A DNA stretch of 64,000 bases from Fulvivirga ulvae. GTDB taxonomy: Bacteria > Bacteroidota > Bacteroidia > Cytophagales > Cyclobacteriaceae. Positions 25,947 to 35,218 of this stretch are shown piece by piece. The stretch lies in the NCBI RefSeq assembly GCF_021389975.1, contig NZ_CP089981.1, forward strand, positions 310,001 to 374,000, written 5' to 3'. Below the pieces are notes generated by a model. It was not told the origin of the DNA, did not search any database, and saw only the letters and a program-made list of their open reading frames with translations. The position numbers were made by a program, and so were the translations under genes. Each line of letters begins with the position of its first letter. The first letter of the stretch is position 1.

Positions 25947-28900
25947 TTACCCCACCGCTTCCACTTTATTATCACCAAGATACCACAAATAGGCCTGCAC
26001 TTTACTATACCCCATTTCACCCAGCAACTGTTTATAATGCTGCATCTGCTTCCTGTCAGCAGCTTTGGGGAGTCCGGTCTTGTAATCAATAATAATCGCA
26101 ACATCATCCTTCAACAGTACCCTATCCGGCCGGAATTCATCAGCAGGCGTAAGAATAGGCATCTCATTATAAACCTTCCAGCCCCCTCCAAACCATGATC
26201 CCGCCGTTTCATTGGCCAACAATTCATCTATCAGGCACTCAATTTGAAGCTTTTGTTCGTCATTCAGCCCTTCCTCGTAATACAAAGCCGTAATGGCCCT
26301 GTCCCTGTCTTCCTTTACAGCTATTTTGGATAGCAGCCGGTGCATTAAAATACCATAGTTGATTTTCGTTCTTGCCTCATCTACTTCCACGAACCCCTCT
26401 GCCGACTGTTTCACGGTAATTCGTTTTCGCCAGTCAAAATGCTGGTAATGATCAAGCGTAACCCCTGGGGCTGTTGGCTCATGCCTGCTTTTAAACTCAA
26501 ATTGGCGGTCACCATATTCGAAAACATTATTTTCACCACTCCAATGCTCCTTCAACTCAAAATCACCATCATCCAGCACATTTCTCAGCACCTTTGAAAT
26601 GCACTTTTTATTATCCGGGGCAAATACCCAAAGGTTATGAACGGCTCGGGTAAATACCACATAGAGTATGTTCAGGTTATCCAGGTGTGCCTTGATCTTT
26701 TCTTCCTCATAAGCTTCCTGATAAAAGGTGTCCATCAAATCCTTTTTGTATTTCATAGGAAGGTGTCCCACATTAAATGGCACCTGATCCGTTGCACTCC
26801 ACATGATCGGTGAGCGCTGATGATCAATTTCCCAGTCACAAAAAGGCACAATTACTGCCGGATATTCCAGTCCCTTGGCTTTGTGTATCGTCAATATCCG
26901 CATGGCATCAAGGTCATCGGCCACTTTAATACTTTCCTTGGAAGCACGCTCCTCCCACCACTCCAGGAAAGATGAAATGTCCCCTTTTTCATTTTGCGAA
27001 AATTTCAATATCAGGTCCTGAAAAGTTTGAAGGTAGGCAAATTGCCCGGCCAGTTTATTGGCCTCAAAGATGTTGATCAGCGTTTCTACAAGTTCGTAAA
27101 ACGGCAAGTACAACAGCGCATGTAGCTTTTCAAGAAACTCCGGAGGAAAAAAATCGGCAAACTCCCGGACTGATACACTTTGGAATAGTTTACTCAAAGG
27201 AATTTCGTCCTTTTTAATGGCTTTCCGGTATTCATAAACCAGTTCGGCCTTTACCACCTTGTCTTTTCTGTCGTGCAAATGCCGGAGTGCGGCTATGACA
27301 ACCCTTACCGCGGGTGAAGCTGCCAAAAACAGTGATTCATTGGATACTACATCGTACCGGTAACCCTCTTTGGCTTTGCCTGACTGCTCGTAGTCAGAAA
27401 GGAAATCAGCTACATCCTTCCCTTCTTTGTTACGCCTTACAAGTATAGCTATATCTTTTAATGGAACGCCTTTGTCCTGTAGTTCCTCCACTATCAAAGG
27501 GAGACGCTCCGCCACCTGGTCCTTCCACTTTTCATCCTCGTCATCCTGCAAAAAGGTGATATTAACATAACCTCCCGGCCTCGCCTGTTTGTGGGGCGCT
27601 ATGTGTTGGTAAGTGTCTTCATACACCTTATTTAAAACCTGCCACTCCTCAGAGTCTACAGTACCACCTTCGCTCATCATGGCGGCCGATATTCTTTTAA
27701 AAAGGCTGTTATTGAAGTTCACAATGTTGGCTTCACTTCTAAAGTTGGTATCCAGCACTTCATTGGCCGTACGCTCCTGCCCTATATCCTGCTCTATTTT
27801 GTTCAGCAAAAGGTCCCAATCCCCGCCACGCCAGCGGTAGATGGATTGTTTTATGTCCCCTACCACAAGATTCTTATAGCCCTGCGCCAAACTATCTTCC
27901 ACCAAAGGCCGGAAACTATCCCACTGAAATCCCGAAGTATCCTGAAACTCATCAATCAGATAGTGATTATAAAAAGACCCTACTTTTTCATATACAAAGG
28001 GCGTATCCGAATCCTTCACAAGCTCTTTTAGGAAGCGAGTAGCATCGGATATCAGCATCACGTCATTCTCCTTTTTATATTCCTGGAGCTTCCGTGTGAG
28101 GTCGGCCAGCAGCCCGTAGCCATAAATGAATTTCTTAATCTGCAAAGCGGTGTTGTACAAGGTATGCCTCTCCTCATAATAGCGCACAGTATCGTTAAGT
28201 AAAGCTTCCAGGCCATTGCCCAACACTGCGTCCAGCACATCTGCTTTTTTTGAGGTTTTTGAATACCAGCTCCCCGTGCCATCAAGTGCATTGGTAAGGA
28301 TAGCTGTTGGGGCATACTTCTTCTGGTCTTTACAAATCTTATGCAAGTGGAACATTACTCCCTTTGCTCCCCGATAGAAGTCCGCTACCGTCACTCCATA
28401 TTTATCCATCAGCTCCAGCCCTGACCTGCCGTATTCGTCCATTTGCTCCTCAAAGGCCGTGATGATTTCGTCCACCGAACTCTTTAACTGGCGCGTAAGG
28501 TTTTTATCCTGCTCCGCTATTTCATCTTCTATACTTTTGAAATTCTCTGCAAAGATCTCCTGCGCCAGTTGGCGAATATTTTTCCGCACATCCCAGTTGC
28601 TACCCTCCTGCAAGTTTTCTCTGGCAAATTTTATCAGCCAGTCCCTGATTTGCTTATTGTCCGTTACTTCTAGCAGCAGATCATCTACAATTTGAATAAG
28701 GATCAGGTCAAAATTCAGCTCCAGCCGGTAGCTGCCGGCCAGCCCCAGCTCTTTGGCAAAGCTCCTGATCACCTTCTGAAAAAAAGTATCGATGGTACTG
28801 ACTGAAAAATGCGAATATCCATGAAGGATCTCTGTAAGCAGTTCGCTGCACTTTTGCTCAAAAGTATAGCTATCCAGGCCGGAGTACTGCATCAGCTCTT

Positions 28901-29117
28901 CCGCCATGCTGTCAAACTTACCATGCCCGAATTCATCCAGCTTTTGAATGATACGGTTTTTCATTTCCTGCATGGCCTTGTTAGTAAATGTAACGGCCAG
29001 AATGTGCCTAAAATACCGATTGCTCTTCAATGCCAGTTTAAGATACTCCTTTGTCAGGGTATAGGTCTTTCCTGAGCCGGCAGATGATCGATAAATGACA
29101 AATTTCTTTTGAGACAT
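25947..29117 (-). CDS. AddA-like UvrD-family helicase-nuclease
   Basis: This 1056-residue superfamily-1 helicase has Walker A near the N terminus (YRSSAGSGKTYTLTKEY), motif Ia AVTFTNKAMQEMKNR, motif II YLIDEFQDTS, motif III VVGDIKQSIYRWRGGD, motif IV NFRSEANIVNFNN, and motif V/VI LTIHKAKGLEYPAVIVPF and NILYVVFTRAV. A C-terminal RecB-family nuclease carries IIIDYKTGLP and QMQHYKQLL. With the downstream AddB-like nuclease it forms a RecBCD/AddAB-type enzyme for end resection. ATG 29117 (MSQKKFVIYRSSAG) is chosen over an upstream in-frame start at 29144, since the family begins just before the P-loop. It is divergent from the lipoprotein gene. Confidence 0.9.
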   Translation of the reverse strand: MSQKKFVIYRSSAGSGKTYTLTKEYLKLALKSNRYFRHILAVTFTNKAMQEMKNRIIQKLDEFGHGKFDSMAEELMQYSGLDSYTFEQKCSELLTEILHGYSHFSVSTIDTFFQKVIRSFAKELGLAGSYRLELNFDLILIQIVDDLLLEVTDNKQIRDWLIKFARENLQEGSNWDVRKNIRQLAQEIFAENFKSIEDEIAEQDKNLTRQLKSSVDEIITAFEEQMDEYGRSGLELMDKYGVTVADFYRGAKGVMFHLHKICKDQKKYAPTAILTNALDGTGSWYSKTSKKADVLDAVLGNGLEALLNDTVRYYEERHTLYNTALQIKKFIYGYGLLADLTRKLQEYKKENDVMLISDATRFLKELVKDSDTPFVYEKVGSFYNHYLIDEFQDTSGFQWDSFRPLVEDSLAQGYKNLVVGDIKQSIYRWRGGDWDLLLNKIEQDIGQERTANEVLDTNFRSEANIVNFNNSLFKRISAAMMSEGGTVDSEEWQVLNKVYEDTYQHIAPHKQARPGGYVNITFLQDDEDEKWKDQVAERLPLIVEELQDKGVPLKDIAILVRRNKEGKDVADFLSDYEQSGKAKEGYRYDVVSNESLFLAASPAVRVVIAALRHLHDRKDKVVKAELVYEYRKAIKKDEIPLSKLFQSVSVREFADFFPPEFLEKLHALLYLPFYELVETLINIFEANKLAGQFAYLQTFQDLILKFSQNEKGDISSFLEWWEERASKESIKVADDLDAMRILTIHKAKGLEYPAVIVPFCDWEIDHQRSPIMWSATDQVPFNVGHLPMKYKKDLMDTFYQEAYEEEKIKAHLDNLNILYVVFTRAVHNLWVFAPDNKKCISKVLRNVLDDGDFELKEHWSGENNVFEYGDRQFEFKSRHEPTAPGVTLDHYQHFDWRKRITVKQSAEGFVEVDEARTKINYGILMHRLLSKIAVKEDRDRAITALYYEEGLNDEQKLQIECLIDELLANETAGSWFGGGWKVYNEMPILTPADEFRPDRVLLKDDVAIIIDYKTGLPKAADRKQMQHYKQLLGEMGYSKVQAYLWYLGDNKVEAVG

Positions 29118-29234
29118 GCTTTGTAAAATTAGAGCAATGATCAATGAAATGAAAAAGCTTCTAAAAATATAGTGGATACTTTTACATTTAATTCGTATAT
29201 TCCTTTACCAAAATTCAACCCTAATGCTTACCCC

Positions 29235-29813
29235 ATGATAAGACATCTGCCTTTTTTACTAGCCCTCACCTGTACAGTATTTCTTAATACAGGATGTAGC
29301 TCCGACGATGTTGATGACCTTACAACCATCACCATAGATTCGGAGCTAGAGCAAAGTTTTCAGGTTTCCGTAGCGGAAACGGGGCCTACTACTGTTAACT
29401 CAGAAAAAACTTTTGATGCAACCTCCGACGCACAGGTGCTGAACTTCGGAGAAAAGATCAGCGGTTATGAGATGGACTCCTTAACACTGGAGTTTACATC
29501 ATATGTAGGTTCGGCAGATATAAATCTTGACAACGCTTCCCTCACTATTAAAAAAGCTGATGGAAGCAGTCTGGGTTCATTTACATTAGTACCTTCCGGC
29601 AACTTACAGGCAATCAACCTGAAAGAATTTGATGATAATAACGTAGTTATTACAATAACATTTGACGCTACATCTACACAAGCGATAGCCGATGCATTCC
29701 TGGCTGACAATAAGATCAGTATTGCGGTAACTGCATCCGTAGACGGGCAACCGGCTGACTTTACGGTGGAAGCAATTTTATATTTGAAAGTATCCGGTTC
29801 ACTGGCAAGCTGA
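29235..29813 (+). CDS. Putative surface lipoprotein, unknown function
   Basis: This 192-residue protein has a lipoprotein-type signal: MIRHLPFLLALTCTVFLNTG then Cys21, with Asn at -3, so the lipobox is imperfect. The residues after the cysteine are acidic (SSDDVDD), resembling the Bacteroidota lipoprotein export signal for surface display. The rest is rich in beta-strand-forming Thr/Val/Ser segments and looks like a single beta-sandwich domain. I do not recognise the family. ATG 29235 is preferred to one at 29172 because the latter would place 21 residues ahead of the signal peptide. It ends at a strong terminator and stands alone. Confidence 0.75.
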   Translation: MIRHLPFLLALTCTVFLNTGCSSDDVDDLTTITIDSELEQSFQVSVAETGPTTVNSEKTFDATSDAQVLNFGEKISGYEMDSLTLEFTSYVGSADINLDNASLTIKKADGSSLGSFTLVPSGNLQAINLKEFDDNNVVITITFDATSTQAIADAFLADNKISIAVTASVDGQPADFTVEAILYLKVSGSLAS

Positions 29814-29832
29814 CGAAAACCGGTAAAAGAAC

Positions 29833-29877
29833 AAAAGCTGCTTCAATGTTGGGAATAACTTTTGAAGCAGCTTTTTT
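29833..29877. terminator. Bidirectional terminator between lipoprotein gene and fabD
   Basis: A 14-bp stem (AAAAGCTGCTTCAA with TTGAAGCAGCTTTT) encloses a 15-base loop, with T runs on both strands. It lies between the convergent stops of the lipoprotein gene (29813) and fabD (29882). Confidence 0.92.
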
Positions 29878-29881
29878 ATTT

Positions 29882-30754
29882 TCAGAGACCACTTACTTCT
29901 ACATCGGAAGCAATCTTTTTCACAAGACCCTGCAAAACCTTACCAGGTCCACACTCTACGAACCTGGTAGCTCCGTCCGCAACCATTTGCTGTACTGATT
30001 GTGTCCACCTAACAGGCGCGGTAAGTTGTGAAATCAGGTTTTCCTTGATCTCATCTACATTAGTCGACGGTTTGGCATTCACGTTTTGGTAAACAGGGCA
30101 AATGGGCTGGCTGAATGTAGTATTTCTAATCGCTTCGGCCAATTCTTCACGGGCCGGCTCCATCAGAGGAGAGTGGAATGCTCCACCTACGGGTAAAGGC
30201 AGTGCCCTTTTTGCTCCGGCTTCCTTCATACGCTCACAGGCAATTTCAATTCCTTTGTTAGTACCTGAAATAACCAATTGTCCCGGGCAATTGTAGTTAG
30301 CAGCTACCACCACCTCATCGATTCCTTCGCAAATCTCTTCGACTTTAGCGTCATCCAGCGCTAGTACTGCTGCCATGGTTGAAGGGTTCATTTCACATGC
30401 TTTTTGCATGGCCATAGCCCTTTGAGATACCAGCCTCAGGCCATCTTCAAAAGACAGGGTTTTGTTGGCCACTAAAGCAGAAAATTCACCCAGGGAGTGT
30501 CCGGCAACCATATCCGGTTTAAAGTCTTCAGTGGTTTCGGCCAGTACTACTGAGTGCAAAAATATAGCAGGCTGAGTCACCTTGGTTTGCTTAAGCTCAT
30601 CGGCCGTGCCTTCAAACATTATATCCGTTATTCTGAAACCAAGGATCTCATTGGCTCTCTCAAATAGCTCCTTGGCTTTTGCATTACTTTCATAAAGCTC
30701 TTTACCCATTCCGGGGAACTGCGCCCCTTGACCGGGGAATACATATGCTGTCAT
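29882..30754 (-). CDS. fabD: Malonyl-CoA:ACP transacylase
   Basis: This 290-residue enzyme loads malonyl groups onto acyl carrier protein for fatty-acid synthesis. The N-terminal FPGQGAQFPGMG oxyanion loop, the nucleophile Ser87 in AGHSLGEFSAL, the Arg-containing SQRAMAMQKA and the catalytic His in GGAFHSPLM are all present and full length. It stands apart from plsX-fabH-accBC, which are at 45-50 kb. It is preceded on the same strand by the DCC oxidoreductase gene, and a promoter-like sequence lies in that gene's 3' end. It ends at a bidirectional terminator. Confidence 0.96.
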   Translation of the reverse strand: MTAYVFPGQGAQFPGMGKELYESNAKAKELFERANEILGFRITDIMFEGTADELKQTKVTQPAIFLHSVVLAETTEDFKPDMVAGHSLGEFSALVANKTLSFEDGLRLVSQRAMAMQKACEMNPSTMAAVLALDDAKVEEICEGIDEVVVAANYNCPGQLVISGTNKGIEIACERMKEAGAKRALPLPVGGAFHSPLMEPAREELAEAIRNTTFSQPICPVYQNVNAKPSTNVDEIKENLISQLTAPVRWTQSVQQMVADGATRFVECGPGKVLQGLVKKIASDVEVSGL

Positions 30755-30778
30755 AAGTTTCGTTTTAAGTCAGGACGC

Positions 30779-30810
30779 CAAAATTAAAGATTTTTTAATA
30801 AGCATCTAAA
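30779..30810 (-). promoter_or_regulatory. Candidate fabD promoter
   Basis: On the minus strand an exact TAnnTTTG -7 element (TAATTTTG, 30786-30779) follows a TTTA -33-like element (30810-30807) by 20 bases. It overlaps the last codons of the upstream DCC gene, so fabD may be transcribed independently. Confidence 0.45.
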
Positions 30811-31235
30811 AATCTTTGTTTCAATTCAGGGTTGGGCATCCTGCATGCATCCTGTCTGCCAAACCATTTGTACCGGTTGGCAGCGATCAGATCATAAACA
30901 GCATCGCGTATGAAGCGGGGTAAAATTTTGAATATGTAAAGTAACTTCCAGCCTCCCGGAAGCTGCCTGGCGATGTGAAGGGCTGCATCGCTTTTGTCCA
31001 TTAGCTTGCCTGATTTTGTAATGACCACTATGCTATTTAAAGCCTCAGGATCATAATTGTAGCTGAGTAATATCTCTTTGGACTTCTCTGATTGTAGTGA
31101 TCCAAAAACAAACCTTTTTACATGATCTCTGTCAAGCACAAAATTGACTGTTCCATTGCACAGGTTACAAACTCCATCAAATAAGATGAGATCTTTACCG
31201 TGGATTACATTTGTCAACGGACTATATGTACCCAT
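30795..31235 (-). CDS. DCC-family thiol-disulfide oxidoreductase
   Basis: This 146-residue protein has the DxxCxxC signature that names the DCC family: LILFDGVCNLCNGTVNFVLDRD (Cys23, Cys26). It continues with FVFGSLQSEKSKEIL, SIVVITKSGKLMDKSDAALHIARQL and FIRDAVYDLIAANRYKWFGRQDAC. The fold is thioredoxin-like, and members are predicted redox proteins with few tested substrates. The ATG at 31235 lies 22 bases inside the end of the upstream T9SS gene, implying translational coupling; a TTG at 31217 would shorten that overlap. Confidence 0.88.
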   Translation of the reverse strand: MGTYSPLTNVIHGKDLILFDGVCNLCNGTVNFVLDRDHVKRFVFGSLQSEKSKEILLSYNYDPEALNSIVVITKSGKLMDKSDAALHIARQLPGGWKLLYIFKILPRFIRDAVYDLIAANRYKWFGRQDACRMPNPELKQRFLDAY

Positions 31236-34087
31236 CCTTTTAGCCGTTCTGTGGCATTCTCAGGATCGACCGTGTCATAGGTAACGTTAGCTTCATAGAA
31301 GTATACACCTGATGAAAGTTCATTACCATCGTCACTCTTGCCATCCCAGTTAATAAATATGGTGTTTTCGGTACCTGCTCTTCCCTTATATGAATAAACC
31401 TGTGTACCCCATCGGTTGAATACCCTGAAATCCACCGACTCTACAAACCTCACACATAGATCAGTTTGGTGTTTTTCAAAAGATTCCGCTCCGAATGGCC
31501 TGAAAACATCATTCATTTCATCTCCATTTCCCGGTGTAATAATATTGGGCAATACATATTTATAGCAGTTATCGACACAAAAATCTTCACTAAACTCACT
31601 TTCATTGCCAGACCGGTCTATAGCCTTTACTTTGTAGCATCCCTTGAAAGAGTTACCCAAAGGAACCGCACTAAATTCGTCATGTATATAGAAGGTATCT
31701 TTCACTGAGGCTAGTAACTGAAATTCCGCCCCCTGAGTGCTGGCGTAATAAAGTTCGTAAACACTAACATCATCCTGGCAATTATCAATAAATTCAGTAG
31801 ACCAGTTTAATACATTTCGGTATATCGCGTTGGCCAGATCACACCGCTGGTTTTTAACAAATTCTTCACAAGTGAGCCCGGTCAGGGTTAACTTTGGAGC
31901 ACACGGAGGTATGGAATCACTCGGCTGTGCACAGACCATCTGAGAGAAATTTAAAAGAGGTGTGCTAATGGCAGGATTACCATAGGTTCCTTTCGTAAGT
32001 ATTTTGTAGCAATACACCTGATCATCCCTTAAAGGAGTATTATTAAACTGACCAGAGTCTACATAAACAAAGCCATTTAAGTTTACATCTACCTCATCGA
32101 TTAATTGCAATTCCGCATCAGTATCACCCAACTCCCCTCTGTAGATTAAATGTCGGCTATCGGGAGGGAACGGAATAACGTTGGACCACGGAACTTCGGC
32201 ACTCCAGCGTAGCTCTATCCTCTGAAACTGAGGTACCGGCTCCAGTCTAACTGAAGAAGCCACCGCTGAAAAGATCGGGTCCTCATCACCTACTACTGCA
32301 TTTGGAGCCTCAAGTTCTATTCGGTAATTATATACTTTATCGGTAGTGTTCAATCCTGTATCCCTGAACTCCAGCTTATCGGTAGTGGCAGTTGCTATTT
32401 CCACACTATGTACTTCCACCATATTAGCATCTCCGGTAAACCCTTCGGCTCTGTAGACTTTATAAATATATGGCCGAGGATACACCACATCATCAATTTC
32501 GTAGGGTTCTCTCCAGGCAACTAATATCTCTCCATTCGATTCACCGGTTTTCTCTACGGATACATTGGTGATTATAGGATCTTCCGCAGGAACAAATTCA
32601 AAACAAAGTTCATCAGAGACAATACTCTCCCCACCGGCAGGCTGTGCAAAAGTTGCCACCAGTCTGTAGCAGTATTTGGCTGCGGCTGCAAGGTTAAGGT
32701 CTTTGTATGAAGTAGCACTGGCGTCTATTTCATTAATCATTTTGTATCCTGCATTTTCTCGTATTCCTGTTTCACAATCATCAGGAGTGTAAGGGTTGCT
32801 GTCTACTCTTCTCCATATCTGTATCTGATCGGCATTGGGGCAGATGTACGGATCCCAGTTAAGTAAAATACCCTGACCGTCCTGCTGTACGGAAGTAAAA
32901 TCCGGCTTCGGTCCCACAACTGTGATATTCCAGGTAGCGAAGCTTACCAACTTCGGTCCTTCAGCAGGATTGTCTGTAATTTTGAATACCACCTGATACG
33001 GCTGGTCCCTGATATCAAGACACTCAGTTTCCCAGGTAAACCTCAGTTCTGCAGGAGGGTTTGAAGGCTGGAATGAACCGTCATCAGGGTCAACGCTTGC
33101 ACCAAGGTCAAATACCTGAGAGAACGCCTCTATTTTAACATTATCATTATTGGGATCTGTTCCAAATATTACCTCGTCTATAGTTTCACCCGCTTCCACA
33201 CATATGTCTTCAGGTATTTGCAGTTCAGGCCTTTCATTATCGCAATCCTCAACTATGATTTGCATATCTCTGGTTACAAAACCAAGCTTGAACCAATCGC
33301 CATTGATTTTCCTGTATTCTTTAACAATAAAAGCAACATTGTATTCACCAATGGCTCCTGGTGCATCCCATTTCAGCTCACCGGTAACAGGGTTGATACT
33401 AAATGTAGGAGGACCATTCAGGTTTTCATTACCCTGGTTAAAGTTTTCATAAAAGCCCTGGGCATTAGGGTCTACATAGCCGTCCACTACAGTACCGACC
33501 TCCTTTTTAGGAATAACCAATTCAAAGGCTATACTATCCCCATCAGGATCATAAGCTCCGGGATTGTGGAAGAAAGCCACCCCTGGACAAGCTCTGTCTA
33601 TGGGAGGAATAAGTAAAACCGGGGAATTGTTACAACCCAGGAACGGGTCAATATTGATTTCTGTCTCAACATAAAATGTGGTATTAACCGAGTTATCAAT
33701 ATTCAATACACCTTCATTACGGTTGGGCTCCACATAGCCAATAACATATTTGCCGGGCGAGGAATAGGTATGTTCAATAGTGAAGGAAGCAGTGGCCACC
33801 TGAGGGCCGAGATCCGAACGATCATTATTATCTATCTGTGGTAACTGAATGGGATCAGTACCGTCACCAAAATCCAGAAAACCGTCGCCGAATTTGACTT
33901 CAGAACCGGTATCGGTAAATACTATAATGGTGATGCGGAATGTAAGGCTTTGGCAATTGACACGCTCTACTATAATCTCTCCTGCTCTCAAGTGTGTTGC
34001 CATTACTTCTTGAAAGAAGGAAACTATTAACAGTATAGCCAACGACAAAAATACCTTAACTCTCCGGGTAAAACTGTTATAAATCAA
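31214..34087 (-). CDS. T9SS-exported surface protein with gliding-motility-associated C-terminal domain
   Basis: This 957-residue exported protein starts at a TTG (34087; MIYNSFTRRVKVFLSLAILL...), the only start that retains the signal peptide (cleavage probably before THLRAGEI). The N-terminal half has PKD/Ig-like modules (DGFLDFGDGTDPI, DPDGDSIAFELVIPKK, GEYNVAFIVKEY), the middle has fibronectin type III-like repeats (ILVAWREPYEIDD, YNYRIELEAPN, VYCYKILTKG). The last ~100 residues are the type B sorting domain: LPNIITPGNGDEMNDVFRPF, FNRWGTQVYSYKG, NWDGKSDDGNELSSGVYFYE and WVHIVR. Type IX secretion would carry it to the cell surface or medium. Similar large proteins act as adhesins; no enzymatic motif is visible. 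The DCC gene overlaps its 3' end. Confidence 0.9.
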   Translation of the reverse strand: MIYNSFTRRVKVFLSLAILLIVSFFQEVMATHLRAGEIIVERVNCQSLTFRITIIVFTDTGSEVKFGDGFLDFGDGTDPIQLPQIDNNDRSDLGPQVATASFTIEHTYSSPGKYVIGYVEPNRNEGVLNIDNSVNTTFYVETEINIDPFLGCNNSPVLLIPPIDRACPGVAFFHNPGAYDPDGDSIAFELVIPKKEVGTVVDGYVDPNAQGFYENFNQGNENLNGPPTFSINPVTGELKWDAPGAIGEYNVAFIVKEYRKINGDWFKLGFVTRDMQIIVEDCDNERPELQIPEDICVEAGETIDEVIFGTDPNNDNVKIEAFSQVFDLGASVDPDDGSFQPSNPPAELRFTWETECLDIRDQPYQVVFKITDNPAEGPKLVSFATWNITVVGPKPDFTSVQQDGQGILLNWDPYICPNADQIQIWRRVDSNPYTPDDCETGIRENAGYKMINEIDASATSYKDLNLAAAAKYCYRLVATFAQPAGGESIVSDELCFEFVPAEDPIITNVSVEKTGESNGEILVAWREPYEIDDVVYPRPYIYKVYRAEGFTGDANMVEVHSVEIATATTDKLEFRDTGLNTTDKVYNYRIELEAPNAVVGDEDPIFSAVASSVRLEPVPQFQRIELRWSAEVPWSNVIPFPPDSRHLIYRGELGDTDAELQLIDEVDVNLNGFVYVDSGQFNNTPLRDDQVYCYKILTKGTYGNPAISTPLLNFSQMVCAQPSDSIPPCAPKLTLTGLTCEEFVKNQRCDLANAIYRNVLNWSTEFIDNCQDDVSVYELYYASTQGAEFQLLASVKDTFYIHDEFSAVPLGNSFKGCYKVKAIDRSGNESEFSEDFCVDNCYKYVLPNIITPGNGDEMNDVFRPFGAESFEKHQTDLCVRFVESVDFRVFNRWGTQVYSYKGRAGTENTIFINWDGKSDDGNELSSGVYFYEANVTYDTVDPENATERLKGWVHIVR

Positions 34088-34235
34088 TTTTATTGAGATA
34101 AAATGTTACGACTTGAAAACAATGAACACTAAATTTAATCAATTAGTTTTGTACTAACTATTAAGTGCTTGCAAAAATCATACACGGTTGATTTTTGAAG
34201 ATAAACGCAATCAGCCAAATTAAAGATTCATAAAA

Positions 34236-34475
34236 ATGAGAGTTATTGGAGAAATACCACATGCGTCTTGCAAAATTACAATATTTCACTGGAATGGTAA
34301 GTATATCGTTAAGATAGAGCAGGGTCTGCTGGAGCAATCATTCAAAATAGATGAGACCGAATTAGCTGACCCAGAAGAAATAAAAAAGATACTGAATGAG
34401 GGCTTTATGCAATCGGTGCTTAGAAGGTTTCGGGACATGCATATCGACCTGATGAATTCACTGGAAACGATATAA
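34236..34475 (+). CDS. Conserved-looking hypothetical protein, 79 aa
   Basis: A 79-residue soluble protein starts at ATG 34236 (MRVIGEIPHASCKITIFHWN). It has an alternating beta-strand N-terminal half (CKITIFHWNGKYIVKIEQGLLEQSFKIDE) followed by a helical C-terminal half (DPEEIKKILNEGFMQSVLRRF). I do not recognise a named family. It is 3 bases from the next gene, so the two are surely co-transcribed, and they lead into the acyltransferase-gpsA pair. Codon use matches its neighbours. Confidence 0.72.
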   Translation: MRVIGEIPHASCKITIFHWNGKYIVKIEQGLLEQSFKIDETELADPEEIKKILNEGFMQSVLRRFRDMHIDLMNSLETI

Positions 34476-34478
34476 GCT

Positions 34479-35177
34479 ATGTTTGTGGAAGGCGAGGCAG
34501 TACTTGCATTTTGTTATATTGGCAAAAATGGCGACAATAAAAATGTTTGTTACCTGACAAAGGAAAACCTGCTGATCAGATATAGAAACCGGCTGGAATC
34601 ATTTAACCATGAAGCTATAAATAGTATAAGTTTTGAACATAAAATATTACTTTTTCCACTGGTTATTGGCGGCATAATTACACCATTAAGTGTACACGGC
34701 CTGCTTAATACCTTTATTAACCCGTGGATTCTTCTTATATCCATGGTTTCTGGCTTATTTCTTATGTACTATGGCTGGGAGGGCTCTTCCACTATGACTA
34801 TAAAGACTAAGGTTAAAGATTATGATTTCTTTATTAGGCAGGTCTCTGCTAACCTGAAGGCTTTTGCAGAATATGTACAGCATTACATTTCTGATGACGT
34901 AGGCGCCAGAAGATTCTATTTTATAGTTAATAAAACAATCTGGGAAAACACTAAGGAAAGCGGGTTGTTTAGAATTTCACAGCCGCTAAATCTATTCAGC
35001 TGGAAGGAGGTTCGACATGTAAACTTAACAGAAGAAGAAGTAATACTCGCCATTGACCCTACAGAAAGTGATTTTCAAATTTCTTTTGCACAGTCTCCTG
35101 ACAAAAAGGGCCTGCAACCTCAGGTTACAAATAGCTTACCGGCGGGAGATATCCATGAAGTAACGGGCTGGAATTAG
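34479..35177 (+). CDS. Hypothetical membrane protein, 232 aa
   Basis: This 232-residue protein has an N-terminal PH-like beta domain (VCYLTKENLLIRYRNRLESFNHEAINSISFEHK), two adjacent membrane helices (ILLFPLVIGGIITPLSVHGLL and WILLISMVSGLFLMYYGW), then a second strand-rich segment (GSSTMTIKTKVKDYDFFIRQV). The layout recalls bacterial PH/YdbS-like membrane proteins, but this is inference. The C-terminal ~90 residues (ARRFYFIVNKTIWENTKE...) look like a further soluble domain. It follows the 79-residue gene by 3 bases and precedes the acyltransferase by 41. Confidence 0.72.
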   Translation: MFVEGEAVLAFCYIGKNGDNKNVCYLTKENLLIRYRNRLESFNHEAINSISFEHKILLFPLVIGGIITPLSVHGLLNTFINPWILLISMVSGLFLMYYGWEGSSTMTIKTKVKDYDFFIRQVSANLKAFAEYVQHYISDDVGARRFYFIVNKTIWENTKESGLFRISQPLNLFSWKEVRHVNLTEEEVILAIDPTESDFQISFAQSPDKKGLQPQVTNSLPAGDIHEVTGWN

Positions 35178-35218
35178 TTCTTTCTGATTATATTTGAAAT
35201 TCCCAAAATAAGACAACA

